Shown here: in pieces, positions 10,686 through 20,442 of the stretch | Position numbering within the stretch: the stretch's first letter is position 1 | Layout of the letters: every line of letters begins with the position of its first letter | From: an uncultured Roseibium sp. | Lineage (GTDB): Bacteria > Pseudomonadota > Alphaproteobacteria > Rhizobiales > Stappiaceae | Direction: 5' to 3' | DNA: 64,000 nucleotides | Assembly (NCBI RefSeq): GCF_947496995.1 | Contig: NZ_CANMFD010000001.1 | Location: forward strand, 1,174,692-1,238,691 | Notes under the pieces: generated by a model | Told to the model about the DNA's origin: nothing | The model's database searches: none | What the model saw: only the letters and a program-made list of their open reading frames with translations | Made by a program: the position numbers and the translations under genes

Positions 10686-11515
10686 CCCCGGGCCGCTGGA
10701 TCGATCCAGCCACGGGTGAAACCCTTGCCCATCAGGCGGTGTTGAAGAAGGCAGCAACGGCGTCGGTCGTCCTGCTGGGCGAGCAGCATGACAAGGCGGC
10801 CCAACACCGCTGGCAGCTCCACGTGCTGGCCGGGCTGCTGGCACTGCGTCCCGATCTAGCCGTGGGCTACGAGATGTTTCCCACAAGGCTAGATCCCGTG
10901 CTTGCCCGATGGGTGGCCGGCGACTTCGAGCGGGAGGACGCCTTCCTGAACGAGGCGGAATGGGGAACGGTCTGGGGCTTTCCTCCCGAGCTCTACCTGC
11001 CGCTGTTCCGCTTCTGCAGGCAGTTCCGCATCCCGATGCATGGCCTCAACTGCCGGCGGGCTCTTGTCACCGAGGTGGGAAAGCTTGGATGGGACGCGAT
11101 TGCCGAGGAAGACCGCGACGGTGTCACGCCGTCTCTGGCGGCAACGCCCGCCTATCGCAGATACCTGTTCGAGTTGACCGGCGGTGGCCCGCCGAACCGC
11201 AAGGCACAGGGGCCGGACGATCCCGCCATGGACCGTTTCGTCCGGACGCAGCAGGTCTGGGACAGGGCCTTTGCCTGCCGCATCGCAGCTCTGAGAGATG
11301 CACCGGAGCCGCCGCTTGTGGCGGGGATCATCGGGCGGGGCCATCTGGAATTCGGCCATGGAACTCCGGCTCAGCTCGCCGACCTGAATGTCGGTTCCGT
11401 TTTTGTCTTGTTGCCCCATACCGGCCATGAGCCGCCCCGGGAAGGGCTGGCGGACGCCGTGTTCTGCATGGATCCGGATGAGGATGTCCAGGCGGCCGAA
11501 ACCGGAACGCGATGA
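10682..11515 (+). CDS. ChaN-like (Tiki-superfamily heme-binding) protein
   Basis: The 277-residue protein belongs to the ChaN/haem-binding-uptake family (Tiki/TraB-like fold). Visible signatures are VVLLGEQHDKAAQHRWQ near the N-terminus, AVGYEMFPTRLDPVL, and GIIGRGHLEFGHG near the C-terminus. In Campylobacter, ChaN is an iron-regulated lipoprotein that binds two stacked hemes. This version shows no lipobox or signal peptide from the ATG at 10682, so it may be cytoplasmic or may begin differently. The ATG overlaps the HemS-like stop. It is the last gene of the putative heme operon. Family membership is fairly sure; heme binding is inference. Confidence 0.8.
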   Translation: MTPGRWIDPATGETLAHQAVLKKAATASVVLLGEQHDKAAQHRWQLHVLAGLLALRPDLAVGYEMFPTRLDPVLARWVAGDFEREDAFLNEAEWGTVWGFPPELYLPLFRFCRQFRIPMHGLNCRRALVTEVGKLGWDAIAEEDRDGVTPSLAATPAYRRYLFELTGGGPPNRKAQGPDDPAMDRFVRTQQVWDRAFACRIAALRDAPEPPLVAGIIGRGHLEFGHGTPAQLADLNVGSVFVLLPHTGHEPPREGLADAVFCMDPDEDVQAAETGTR

Positions 11516-11560
11516 CGCTTTGCGTCGCGCCGTCGGGGTGACCGGGGCGAGGGGGAGTTC

Positions 11561-11590
11561 ATAAACGAAAGGGCCCCATGGGCCCCTTCG
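11561..11590 (-). terminator. Terminator of the peroxiredoxin gene
   Basis: Read on the minus strand, a GC-rich stem centred on ATG at 11578-11580 (nine pairs including one G-U) is followed by TTTCGTTTAT. On the plus strand one pair becomes a mismatch, so it probably serves mainly the minus-strand gene. Confidence 0.5.
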
Positions 11591-11620
11591 CGCGGTTGAT
11601 CTGTAATCTGCTCGTATGGA

Positions 11621-12109
11621 TCAGCCGAGCGCTTCCAGAATGGCTGCGGCGCCTGTTTTGGTGGCTTCGCCCGGGCTTTCCTCGATGGCGAGGAAGGAGA
11701 CGACGCCGTCCTTTGCGATCAGCGCAAAACGCTGGGAGCGGAGGTGACCGAAGATCGGTGCCGGGCCGAGGCCGAGGCCTGCTGCTTCAACGAAGTCTGC
11801 TCCGGTGTCGGCCAGGAAGGTGATGTTGCCACCGGTGTTGGAGGCTTTTTCCCAGGCGTCCATGACGAAGACGTCGTTAACCGAGACCACCGCGATCGAG
11901 TCGATGCCCTTGTTCTTCAGCGTTTCGGCATGTTCCACGAAACCGGGCAGGTGGTTCATGTGGCAGGTCGGTGTGAAAGCACCCGGCACGCCGAAGAGAA
12001 CGATGGTCTTGCCGGAGGTCAAATCGGCGGTCGACATCTCGCCGGGTCCGTCGGCGGTCATGATCTTGAACGTGGCGTCCGGAAGGCGGTCTCCAACCTT
12101 GAGTGTCAT
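11621..12109 (-). CDS. Peroxiredoxin (Prx5/AhpE-like, glutaredoxin-type)
   Basis: This cytosolic thiol peroxidase reduces hydrogen peroxide and alkyl hydroperoxides. The 162-residue protein has the Prx5 active-site block VPGAFTPTCHMNHLPGF with the peroxidatic cysteine, the following VSVNDVFVMDAW, and a C-terminal region typical of the single-domain class. No fused glutaredoxin domain is present. I chose the ATG at 12109 because AAGGGA lies 8 bases upstream and the protein then starts MTLKVGDRLPDATF as in homologues. The gene converges on the heme operon. Confidence 0.93.
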   Translation of the reverse strand: MTLKVGDRLPDATFKIMTADGPGEMSTADLTSGKTIVLFGVPGAFTPTCHMNHLPGFVEHAETLKNKGIDSIAVVSVNDVFVMDAWEKASNTGGNITFLADTGADFVEAAGLGLGPAPIFGHLRSQRFALIAKDGVVSFLAIEESPGEATKTGAAAILEALG

Positions 12110-12262
12110 AACAATCATCCCTTGTCTGTGTCGGCTGAGTAAAACGGTGCAGTCGGATGAACAGATAGAACGTTCCGGCCCGTCCGTCGAGGGACGCCAG
12201 GCCAAATACCTTGTCGGCAGCCTTTCAGGATTTACATGCTGCGTGAAAGACAGATGCGGTCG

Positions 12263-13084
12263 CTACTTCACCCAGGCGGGGTCCACCGGATGCAGATGTT
12301 CGATGGCCTTGCCACCGGCGGACAGAACGAGCCTGAGCGTGTTGTCATCGTCCGAGACCGAGAGGCCGCGTGTCGGCAGCTTCCAGAAGGCCTCGCCATC
12401 GCTATGGCCCGTCAGTTCCGGCAGGCCGATGAAAGAGCCTTCAGGACCGGCGACGAACAATTCAGGGGCTTCCGCTCCCGCCACGCTTGCCTTGATGACA
12501 AGACTGGTCTTGTCCTGTGATGCCGCAACGGAGGTAATCCGGAGATCGCCGTTCAGGTCTGATAGGGGAACGGCAGCAAGATCCCGGGCGATGAGCTTTG
12601 CCGCGACCGTGTCGGCTTCCGACCCCGGTGTCAGATCGAGGGAGAGCGATGCATCGCCCGGCACGCAGATGTCCTTGCAGATGCCGAAAAAAACGTCGAC
12701 TGAAAGCCTGACGGGGTCTCGCGGGTCTGCCGGAACCACCTGCATCGGCAGCACGATGCCCCCGTGATAGACGATCGACCGTGAAAAGCCGTCATCGTAG
12801 TGTTCGGGAACGGGATAGAGAACCTTGAGATCTTCGAGGTTGTCTGCGTCCGAAAGGGTGATCTGCGGAGGGATGCCCGCCTCACCGGGATAACGCCAAT
12901 AGGTGTGCCAGCCCGGTTCCAGAAGGAATTCCAGACCTGCCTGATATTTGCCGTCTTCCAGCTTGCCTGAAGCAATCAGACGCACGGCACCGCCCTGGAC
13001 TTCCGTCCAGTCCGTCATGGCGGCGCGGGAAGGGGAGGTCAGCGTCAGCAGCGCCAGAAAAAGTGTCGAGGCAATCCGGTTCAT
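12263..13084 (-). CDS. Periplasmic DsbD N-terminal-domain-like protein
   Basis: The 273-residue protein starts with a signal peptide ([13 protein letters not shown], ending about SPSRA) and carries a domain like the N-terminal, cytochrome-c-biogenesis part of DsbD. Visible landmarks are [28 protein letters not shown], and [18 protein letters not shown] with its two cysteines. In DsbD this domain passes electrons to periplasmic thiol proteins. Here it is free-standing, without the membrane domain. The start at 13084 is chosen for the signal peptide; no strong ribosome site is seen. It is divergent from yqgE. Confidence 0.82.
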   Translation of the reverse strand: MNRIASTLFLALLTLTSPSRAAMTDWTEVQGGAVRLIASGKLEDGKYQAGLEFLLEPGWHTYWRYPGEAGIPPQITLSDADNLEDLKVLYPVPEHYDDGFSRSIVYHGGIVLPMQVVPADPRDPVRLSVDVFFGICKDICVPGDASLSLDLTPGSEADTVAAKLIARDLAAVPLSDLNGDLRITSVAASQDKTSLVIKASVAGAEAPELFVAGPEGSFIGLPELTGHSDGEAFWKLPTRGLSVSDDDNTLRLVLSAGGKAIEHLHPVDPAWVK

Positions 13085-13303
13085 GCGCTCTGTGCTACAC
13101 GAGTTTCGCGCAAGCGTCATGGGCAAGTGTGTTCCCTCCGGTCATATCCTCGTGACGCCATCGTGAGGCATTCCCTGCATCCCACGCTCGGATGGATGTG
13201 GTTCAGGCGGTTGATCGCGAACGGCAAACAGACGTTAACAAATCCCGCCAAAGAGGCTATGCTTGCCATAAGGCAGAGGGCGTCAACAGCAAACGAGGTA
13301 CGC

Positions 13304-13900
13304 ATGGCCGCAAGCGAAGCAACAGACACTCTGGAAGGCCAGTTTCTGATTGCGATGCCGAGCATGGCGGACAGCCGGTTCGAACACTCTGTCATTTACC
13401 TGTGCTCTCACTCCGACCAGGGCGCCATGGGGCTGGTGGTCAACCAGGTCGCCCGGCATCTCTCCCTGGAGGAATTGCTGGTGCAACTGGACATCGTCAA
13501 CGACGACAGCGCGATCCGTCTGCCGGCCCGGGTTCGCGACATGAACGTGCACAAGGGTGGCCCGGTCGAGGTGGAGCGCGGCTTCGTGCTTCACAGCGAT
13601 GATTTCACCCTGAACCAGTCCACGCTCAAGATTGACAACGGCATCTGCCTGACGGCCACGCTTGAAATTCTCAGGGCCATGGCGACCGGCACCGGTCCGT
13701 CCAACGCCATGCTGGCCCTCGGCTATGCGGGCTGGGCGCCCGGACAGCTGGAAAACGAGATTGTGTCCAACGGCTGGCTGACGGCGCCTGCCGATCCGGA
13801 CATTCTCTTTGATCCAGATTCCGAATCCAAATGGCATCGCGCGCTGGCAAGTCTGGGCATCGATCCGGCCATGCTCTTTTCCGACGCCGGTCACGCCTGA
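13304..13900 (+). CDS. YqgE/AlgH family protein (UPF0301)
   Basis: This 198-residue protein belongs to the UPF0301/YqgE family, which has a known fold but no agreed biochemical role. Signatures are [20 protein letters not shown] near the N-terminus, [32 protein letters not shown], and [15 protein letters not shown] near the C-terminus. The ATG at 13304 has ACGAGG upstream and gives the usual length. Longer in-frame starts upstream have no support. It is not clearly part of an operon; thrC begins about 220 bases downstream. Confidence 0.92.
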   Translation: MAASEATDTLEGQFLIAMPSMADSRFEHSVIYLCSHSDQGAMGLVVNQVARHLSLEELLVQLDIVNDDSAIRLPARVRDMNVHKGGPVEVERGFVLHSDDFTLNQSTLKIDNGICLTATLEILRAMATGTGPSNAMLALGYAGWAPGQLENEIVSNGWLTAPADPDILFDPDSESKWHRALASLGIDPAMLFSDAGHA

Positions 13901-14117
13901 AGTTGTCGTCTCGACAGGCAACGTCTGCCTGCCTTGTCGAGGCACAGTCATCCTTTTAGCCAAAAGCGACTTGCGCTTGAATGTTATGGCGCGTAAGTCG
14001 CAACGATGGCATGATTTATTTCAAATCCGGCAGGTTTCACGTAGGCTGTGAGCCTGGACTTAAGGTCATGCAGGGCGGGTCCTGCAAAAAAGGTCAACAC
14101 CAAAGGGAAGTGACGCG

Positions 14118-15524
14118 GTGAAATACAGCAGTACGCGCGGTGAGGCACCAATCCTGGAATTTTCCGATGTCCTGCTCCAGGGACTCGCGCGCGACGGCGG
14201 ACTTTATCTTCCCGAAACCTGGCCGCAATTCGACGCCGACACCATCGCCTCCTTCGCGGGAAAGTCCTATCAGGAGGTTGCCTACGCGGTAATCAGCCCT
14301 TTCATCGGCGATGAAATTCCGGAAGACGATCTCAAGGCCATGATCGCCGACGCTTATGCGGGCTTCCGGCATCCGGCGGTCACTCCGCTGGTTCAAAGCG
14401 GACCGAACACCTTCCTCCTCGAACTCTTTCACGGACCGACGCTCGCCTTCAAGGACGTGGCGATGCAGCTTCTCGGCCGAATGATGGATTATGTGCTCAC
14501 GCAGCGCGGGCTGCGCGCGACCATTGTGGGCGCCACCTCGGGCGATACCGGCGGTGCGGCTATCGAGGCCTTCCGCGGCCGTGAGCGCACGGACATCTTC
14601 ATTCTTTTCCCGGACGGACGCGTTTCCAACGTCCAGCGCCGGCAGATGACGACGGCATCCGAGGACAATGTTCACGCGCTGGCGCTCGCCGGAAACTTCG
14701 ACGATTGCCAGGCGATCGTCAAAGGCATGTTCAACCATTTCGCCTTCCGCGACCGGGTGGCGCTGTCCGGGGTCAATTCGATCAACTGGGCGCGTATTCT
14801 GGCGCAGATCGTCTATTACTTCGTTGCCGCCGTGGCGCTCGGCGCGCCGCATCGGAAAGTCTCCTTCACGGTGCCGACAGGCAATTTCGGCGATATCTTT
14901 GCCGGCTACGCCGCAAAGAAGATGGGACTTCCGGTCGAAAAGCTCGTCGTTGCGACCAATGTGAACGACATTCTGGCGCGCACGCTGGAAACAGGCCGCT
15001 ATGAGAAACGCGGCGTGACGCCGACGATCTCGCCATCCATGGACATCCAGGTGTCCTCGAATTTCGAGCGGCTTCTGGCGGAGGTCTCCGGACGGGACGG
15101 TGGGACGGTTCGCCGGATGATGGACCAGTTGGCCCAGTCCGGCAGCTTCGGCATCGACAAGGAGCCGCTGGAGGCCATGCGCTCGGTCTTCGCTGCGGGG
15201 CGCTGCAACGAGCACGAGACGGCTGCCACCATAGAGCAGACCTGGAAAGAGGCGGGCTACCTTCTCGATCCGCACACCGCCATCGGTGTGCATGTTGCTA
15301 AAGACCATGATGACGGCTCGGTTCCGATGGTGGTTCTGGGTACGGCGCATCCGGCCAAGTTCCCGGATGCAGTCGAAAAAGCCTCCGGTATCCGGCCGGA
15401 ATTGCCTGAAAATCTCAAAGACATGATGATTGCGGAGGAGCGCCAGCAGGTATTGGCAGCAGACCAGGGTGTGGTGGAACGATTTATCGAAGATCACGCA
15501 CGGGCCGTCACCGCCGGGGTGTAG
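14118..15524 (+). CDS. thrC: Threonine synthase
   Basis: ThrC converts O-phosphohomoserine to threonine using pyridoxal phosphate. The 468-residue protein is of the long class found in proteobacteria and yeast. It starts KYSSTRGEAP and carries the PLP lysine in HGPTLAFKDVAMQLLG, the phosphate-binding loop in GATSGDTGGAAIEAF, and VPTGNFGDIFAGYAAK. A GTG start at 14118 is supported by AAGGGAAG at 14104-14111. The M16 peptidase gene follows after 4 bases. thrB, for the preceding step, lies 6 kb away on the other strand. Confidence 0.96.
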   Translation: MKYSSTRGEAPILEFSDVLLQGLARDGGLYLPETWPQFDADTIASFAGKSYQEVAYAVISPFIGDEIPEDDLKAMIADAYAGFRHPAVTPLVQSGPNTFLLELFHGPTLAFKDVAMQLLGRMMDYVLTQRGLRATIVGATSGDTGGAAIEAFRGRERTDIFILFPDGRVSNVQRRQMTTASEDNVHALALAGNFDDCQAIVKGMFNHFAFRDRVALSGVNSINWARILAQIVYYFVAAVALGAPHRKVSFTVPTGNFGDIFAGYAAKKMGLPVEKLVVATNVNDILARTLETGRYEKRGVTPTISPSMDIQVSSNFERLLAEVSGRDGGTVRRMMDQLAQSGSFGIDKEPLEAMRSVFAAGRCNEHETAATIEQTWKEAGYLLDPHTAIGVHVAKDHDDGSVPMVVLGTAHPAKFPDAVEKASGIRPELPENLKDMMIAEERQQVLAADQGVVERFIEDHARAVTAGV

Positions 15525-15528
15525 CTAT

Positions 15529-16818
15529 ATGAATGTAAAAACAACTGTTCTCGACAACGGACTGACGGTCGTGACCGACCAGATGCCGCACCTGAAGACC
15601 GCGGCCCTGGGAGTATGGGTCCGCACGGGGTCCCGGGTGGAAACCGTGGACCAGAACGGCATCACCCATCTGCTTGAACACATGGCGTTCAAGGGAACGA
15701 AGACGAGAACAGCCCGCGGAATCGCCGAGGAAATCGAGGCGGTGGGCGGCGAGCTGAATGCCTCGACAAGCATCGAACACACGAATTATTACGCCCGCAT
15801 CCTTGCGGAAGACATGCCTCTGGCGGTCGATATCCTGGCGGATATCCTGCAGAACTCCACGTTCGATGCCCAGGAACTGGCGCGCGAGCAGCATGTGATC
15901 CTTCAGGAAATCGGCGCGGCAAACGACTCGCCGGACGATCAGGCCTTCGACCTGTTCCAGGAAGCCGCCTGGCCCGACCAGGCGATCGGCCGGCCGATCC
16001 TGGGAACGCCGGAAACTGTCAAAGGCTTCAACCGCGATGCGCTGAACGCCTATCTGGCCGATCGCTACCGGGCGCCCGACATGGTTCTGGCCGCCGCCGG
16101 TGCGGTCGATCACGAGGCGTTCGTGGCGCTGGCGCGGGAAAAATTCGGTGGCTTCAGCAGCGAGCCTGCCGCAAAGGAATCCGAAGCGCGCTATCGCGGT
16201 GGCGAGACCTTGCGCAACAAGGACCTGATGGAAGCACAGGTTCTGATCGGTTTCGAAGGCCGTCCCTACAAGTCGAAGGATTATTACGCGATCCAGATTC
16301 TCGCTTCGGTCCTGGGGGGCGGGATGTCGTCGCGGCTGTTCCAGGAAATCCGCGAGAAACACGGTCTTTGCTACGCCATCTACAGTTTCCACTGGGCGTT
16401 TTCCGACACCGGCCTGTTCGGTCTGCACGCCGCAACCAGTCATGAGGATCTCGGCGCGCTCATGCCGATGATCACCGATGAGCTGCTTGCCGCCACCCGG
16501 ACCATTACCGAAGAGGAAGTCGCCCGGTCCCGGGCCCAAATACGCGCCGGCCTGATGATGGCTCTGGAAAGCCCGGCGGCGCGCGCCGGTCAGATCGCGC
16601 GGCAGATCCTGGTCCATGGCCGCGTGCTCGGCCCGGAGGAGATTTCCAGCAAGATCGATGCCGTCACGGCGGCCGATATTCGCCGGGTGGCGCACGAAAC
16701 CTTTGTCGGAGCAACGCCCACTCTGACAGCTATCGGCCCGGTGGACGGGGTCATGACTGCGGCCGAACTGGCGGAAAGGTTGCAGCAGGATCCGGTTCTT
16801 CGGGCAGCTTCAATGTAG
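15529..16818 (+). CDS. M16 family zinc peptidase (mitochondrial processing peptidase-like)
   Basis: This 429-residue protein is an M16B zinc peptidase related to mitochondrial processing peptidase and PqqL/YmxG. The inverted zinc motif HxxEH is seen as THLLEHMAFKGT at about residues 45-56, with the distal glutamate in the following region. The second half contains GGGMSSRLFQEIREKHGLCY, the conserved substrate-binding loop. No signal peptide is present. It begins 4 bases after thrC and is followed 17 bases later by a GNAT gene, so the three are probably one operon. This thrC-M16-GNAT order is common in Rhizobiales, to my recollection. Confidence 0.94.
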   Translation: MNVKTTVLDNGLTVVTDQMPHLKTAALGVWVRTGSRVETVDQNGITHLLEHMAFKGTKTRTARGIAEEIEAVGGELNASTSIEHTNYYARILAEDMPLAVDILADILQNSTFDAQELAREQHVILQEIGAANDSPDDQAFDLFQEAAWPDQAIGRPILGTPETVKGFNRDALNAYLADRYRAPDMVLAAAGAVDHEAFVALAREKFGGFSSEPAAKESEARYRGGETLRNKDLMEAQVLIGFEGRPYKSKDYYAIQILASVLGGGMSSRLFQEIREKHGLCYAIYSFHWAFSDTGLFGLHAATSHEDLGALMPMITDELLAATRTITEEEVARSRAQIRAGLMMALESPAARAGQIARQILVHGRVLGPEEISSKIDAVTAADIRRVAHETFVGATPTLTAIGPVDGVMTAAELAERLQQDPVLRAASM

Positions 16819-16835
16819 GACGCGGAGAGCGGGGC

Positions 16836-17474
16836 ATGTCGCTGCTACGGCCGGGATCTTCAACAGACGCTGAATTGCTGATCGAGGCAGGAGGCTACTG
16901 TCTGCGCCCGCCGATCATGTCCGATTTCAGGAACTGGGTCGAGCTGCGCTCGGAGAGCCGCGCCTTTCTGAAACCCTGGGAACCGCTCTGGCCCTCCGAC
17001 GACCTGACAAAGACCGGTTTCCGCCGCCGCCTGCGCCGCTATTCCAGGGACCGCAAGGAAGGCCGCAGCCTTTCGTTTCTGCTCTTCCGCGCCAGAAGCA
17101 ACGAGATTCTCGGTGGCCTGACGCTGAGCAACATCCGGCGCGGGGTCAGCCAGACGACAACACTTGGCTACTGGATGGGGCAAAGACACGCGGGAAAAGG
17201 ACACATGTCGGCGGCCGTCGCCATGATCTTGCCGTTTTGTTTCGACGTTTTGGGCCTGCACCGAATTGAGGCAGCTTGCCTGCCGTCCAACACCCCGTCC
17301 ATCCGGCTGCTTGAAAACGCCGGGTTCCACCGGGAAGGCTACGCACGCAACTATCTGTTGATCAACGGGAGCTGGCAGGATCATCTGCTGTTTTCCTGTC
17401 TGGCGGAAGATCATGCATCGCGTCCCGGAAAAGTGGCTCCCAGCGTTGAGGGTATCTTGAAAGAATTCTTGTGA
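16836..17474 (+). CDS. GNAT acetyltransferase, RimJ/RimL type
   Basis: The 212-residue protein has the GNAT fold of the RimJ/RimL class, which acetylates protein N-termini, often of ribosomal proteins. Visible are LRPPIMSDFRNWVELR at the start of the domain, GYWMGQRHAGKGHMSAAV with the acetyl-CoA Q/RxxGxG/A loop, and NTPSIRLLENAGFHREG at the end. It starts 17 bases after the M16 peptidase stop. The target cannot be inferred. Confidence 0.88.
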   Translation: MSLLRPGSSTDAELLIEAGGYCLRPPIMSDFRNWVELRSESRAFLKPWEPLWPSDDLTKTGFRRRLRRYSRDRKEGRSLSFLLFRARSNEILGGLTLSNIRRGVSQTTTLGYWMGQRHAGKGHMSAAVAMILPFCFDVLGLHRIEAACLPSNTPSIRLLENAGFHREGYARNYLLINGSWQDHLLFSCLAEDHASRPGKVAPSVEGILKEFL

Positions 17475-17475
17475 C

Positions 17476-20421
17476 ATGCGCCACAACCCGGTAGTTCTTC
17501 GCCCCATGTCGATTTCGTCACCGGGTTCCATCAGCAGCGCGTTCAAAAGCATTGTCGTTTTGGCGTTTTTTGTGTGTGCGGCAGTCTTCGCGGCGGTCCC
17601 CGCCCAGGCGATCGAGCCGATCCCCGTGCCGATCGATATCGAAGCGCTGGATATTACCAATTCCGTCGAAATTCACCGTGAGGCAGGCAACCGCCTGCAG
17701 GTGTCGACGGCACCGGGCGCCGACGGCATCGTCCGCCGCATCGAGGTGCCCTCGCGCGACGGCACCAACACCAACTGGGCGGTCTTCGCGCTGGCCAACA
17801 CCAGTGACGAACAGATCGACCGGTTGATCGTCGCGCCGAATTACAAGCTGGTCGGATCAAATCTCTTCTGGCCGGACCTGGGGTCCTCGCGCATCGCGGC
17901 GATCACCCCGAGCCAGGGCATTTCTCCCGAGCGGCAGAAAAGTCTCGAGGCGGATGTCTTCCTGGTCACCCTCGATCCCGGCTCGATCGTGACGTTCGTT
18001 GCCGAAATGACGACGCCGAACCTGCCGGAAATCAGGCTCTGGGAACCCGATGTCTACGAGGAAACGATCAACGCCTATACGCTTTACCGCGGCATTATCC
18101 TCGGCATTTCCGGTCTGCTGGCTCTGTTCCTGACGATCCTGTTCGTGGTCAAGGGGACAGTCATGTTCCCGGCAACGGCGGCGCTGGCATGGTCGGTGCT
18201 GGCGTATCTTTGCATCGACTTCGGCTTCTGGGGCATGGTGTTCAATCTGCAGGGCAGCGGCGGCAGTCAGCTCGCGCGCGCTTGCGCGGAAGTGATGCTG
18301 GCAGCCAGCCTGATCGTTTTTCTCTACGCCTATCTCAACCTGAACCGCTGGAACATCCACTATTCCCATCTGGCGCTCACCACGCTGATCCTCATTCTGG
18401 GTCTTCTCGGCGTTGCGGTCTGGGATCCGTCGATTGCTTCCGGCATCGCGCGGCTCGCCCTTGGCGTGATCGGTATCCTCGGGTTCGTGACCATCGCCAT
18501 ACTGGCCGTCCAGCGCTACGACCGTGCGATCCTGCTGATCCCGACCTGGTGCCTGCTGATCGCCTGGCTGATCGGCGCGGCCATGACCATAACCGGATAT
18601 CTGTCCAACGACATTGTCCAGCCCGCCCTTGGCGGCGGTCTGGTGCTGATCGTGCTTCTGATCGGTTTCACCGTCATGCAGCACGCTTTCGCGGGCGGCG
18701 CGATTGCGCAGGGGCTGATTTCCGACGTGGAACGCAAGGCTCTCGCGCTTACCGGTGCCGGAGACATCATCTGGGACTGGGACATCGACCGGGACCGCAT
18801 CTACACCGGCAACGAGGTCGAGGACCTTCTCAATCTCAGACACGGCACCCTTGAAGGACCGGCGCGCGACTGGCTGGAAGTCCTGCACCCGCAGGACCGC
18901 GACCGCTTCCGCGCGACACTCGATGCCGTGATCGATCAGCGGCGCGGCAGGGTCACGCAGACATTCCGTCTGAGATCCGAAGACGGTCACTTCCGCTGGT
19001 TCCGCCTGCGCGCCCGTCCGATCATCGGGTCGGATGGCGAGGTGATCCGCTGCGTCGGAACGTTGCTCGATGTAACCGAGGAACGCACTGCCGAAGAGCG
19101 GCTTCTGCATGATGCCGTTCATGACAACCTGACGGGTCTGCCGAACCGCGAACTGTTCGTCGACAGGCTGCGCACCAGCGTTGTGCGTTCCAACGCCGAG
19201 GAAACCTCCAAACCCACAATCCTGGTTCTCAACCTGGACCGGTTCAAACAGGTCAACGACAGCATCGGCCTTTCCGCAGGCGACAGCATCCTCCTCACCG
19301 TGGCCCGCCGTCTCGGCCGCCTGATCGGCCAGCAGGATACGCTCGGCCGCCTGTCCGGGGATCAATACGGCCTGGTGCTGTTGTCCGAACAGGAACCGGA
19401 CCGGATCGTCGCGCTGGCGGATTCGCTGCGCAAGGCCGTGCGTGCGCCGATCACTTTCGGAGACCGCGAGATTTTCCTCACCTGCTCCGTCGGCATCTCC
19501 TTCTTCGAAGGTGGCAAGCAGGGCGTCGAGGATATGCTCACCAATGCGGAAATCGCCCTCAACCATGCCAAGCGGCTGGGGGGCGATCGCCAGGAGGTGT
19601 TTCGCCCGATCCTGCGACCGCTCGACAAGAACATCGTCGATCTCGAGGGCGATCTCAGGGAAGCGATCAAGAAAGAAACGCTTGGCGTCTTCTTCCAGCC
19701 GATCATCCGCCTCGAGGATCAGTCCGTTGCCGGTTTCGAGGTGCTTGCGCGCTGGAACCACCCCAAGCGCGGCAAGATCTCTCCGTCCGAGTTTATTCCC
19801 GTTGCGGAACAGTCCGGCCTCATCAACGAACTGGGCATGTACATGCTCGACAAGGGCGCTCAGCAGCTGGCGTTCTGGCAGCGCGAGTTCCGTACGCGCG
19901 AACCCCTGTTCGCCTCCGTGAACCTGTCGTCGCGCCAGCTCCTGAAGCAGGACCTGATCAACGACGTGAAGGCGGTCCTGTCACGCACATCCCTGGAGCC
20001 GGGTACGCTGAAGCTGGAACTGACGGAGTCCCTCGTCATGTCCAATCCGGAGTATTCCGCCAAGGTGCTGGAGCGCCTGCGCGGTCTGGGTGCAGGGCTG
20101 TCACTGGACGATTTCGGCACCGGCCACTCGTCACTGTCCTATCTTCACCGCTTTCCGTTCGACACGATCAAGATCGACCAGTCCTTCGTCAAGCCGAACG
20201 GCTCGTCTGCAAGACCCGTCCTTCTGCGCACCATCGTCGCCATGGGCCATGACCTGGGCATGTCCGTCGTCGCCGAAGGCGCGGAAAGCGAAAACGATGC
20301 GCTCGAGCTCTATCAGCTTGGCTGCGAATTCGCCCAGGGCTATTTCTTCGGCGAAGCGGTGTCGGCGAACGAGGCGACCAAGATCCTGCGCAAGATGCCG
20401 GCGGAAGCAGAGTCCGCCTAG
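17476..20421 (+). CDS. Membrane 7TMR-PAS-GGDEF-EAL cyclic-di-GMP protein
   Basis: The 981-residue sensor probably breaks down cyclic di-GMP. It has a signal peptide (ending VPAQA), a periplasmic domain to about residue 200, roughly seven transmembrane helices (about 205-420, 7TMR-DISM-like), a PAS domain (about 430-540), a GGDEF domain (about 545-715) and an EAL domain (about 725-975). The GGDEF site is degenerate (SGDQY), so cyclase activity is unlikely. The EAL site is intact: EVLARW, DDFGTGHSSLSYL and KIDQSFV. An ATG at 17506 is an alternative start. It begins 1 base after the GNAT stop. Confidence 0.9.
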   Translation: MRHNPVVLRPMSISSPGSISSAFKSIVVLAFFVCAAVFAAVPAQAIEPIPVPIDIEALDITNSVEIHREAGNRLQVSTAPGADGIVRRIEVPSRDGTNTNWAVFALANTSDEQIDRLIVAPNYKLVGSNLFWPDLGSSRIAAITPSQGISPERQKSLEADVFLVTLDPGSIVTFVAEMTTPNLPEIRLWEPDVYEETINAYTLYRGIILGISGLLALFLTILFVVKGTVMFPATAALAWSVLAYLCIDFGFWGMVFNLQGSGGSQLARACAEVMLAASLIVFLYAYLNLNRWNIHYSHLALTTLILILGLLGVAVWDPSIASGIARLALGVIGILGFVTIAILAVQRYDRAILLIPTWCLLIAWLIGAAMTITGYLSNDIVQPALGGGLVLIVLLIGFTVMQHAFAGGAIAQGLISDVERKALALTGAGDIIWDWDIDRDRIYTGNEVEDLLNLRHGTLEGPARDWLEVLHPQDRDRFRATLDAVIDQRRGRVTQTFRLRSEDGHFRWFRLRARPIIGSDGEVIRCVGTLLDVTEERTAEERLLHDAVHDNLTGLPNRELFVDRLRTSVVRSNAEETSKPTILVLNLDRFKQVNDSIGLSAGDSILLTVARRLGRLIGQQDTLGRLSGDQYGLVLLSEQEPDRIVALADSLRKAVRAPITFGDREIFLTCSVGISFFEGGKQGVEDMLTNAEIALNHAKRLGGDRQEVFRPILRPLDKNIVDLEGDLREAIKKETLGVFFQPIIRLEDQSVAGFEVLARWNHPKRGKISPSEFIPVAEQSGLINELGMYMLDKGAQQLAFWQREFRTREPLFASVNLSSRQLLKQDLINDVKAVLSRTSLEPGTLKLELTESLVMSNPEYSAKVLERLRGLGAGLSLDDFGTGHSSLSYLHRFPFDTIKIDQSFVKPNGSSARPVLLRTIVAMGHDLGMSVVAEGAESENDALELYQLGCEFAQGYFFGEAVSANEATKILRKMPAEAESA

Positions 20422-20442
20422 ACACGCATCAAGGCGTGAAGG

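Noticed and set aside
14082..14096. A hairpin followed by A-run before thrC as an attenuator
   Set aside because: The run is A, not T, on the plus strand, and there is no leader frame rich in Thr or Ile codons.
17857..19761. A 634-codon minus-strand frame opposite the GGDEF/EAL gene
   Set aside because: Rich in Asp, Gly, Gln and His as expected for a codon-bias shadow; the plus-strand domains are intact.
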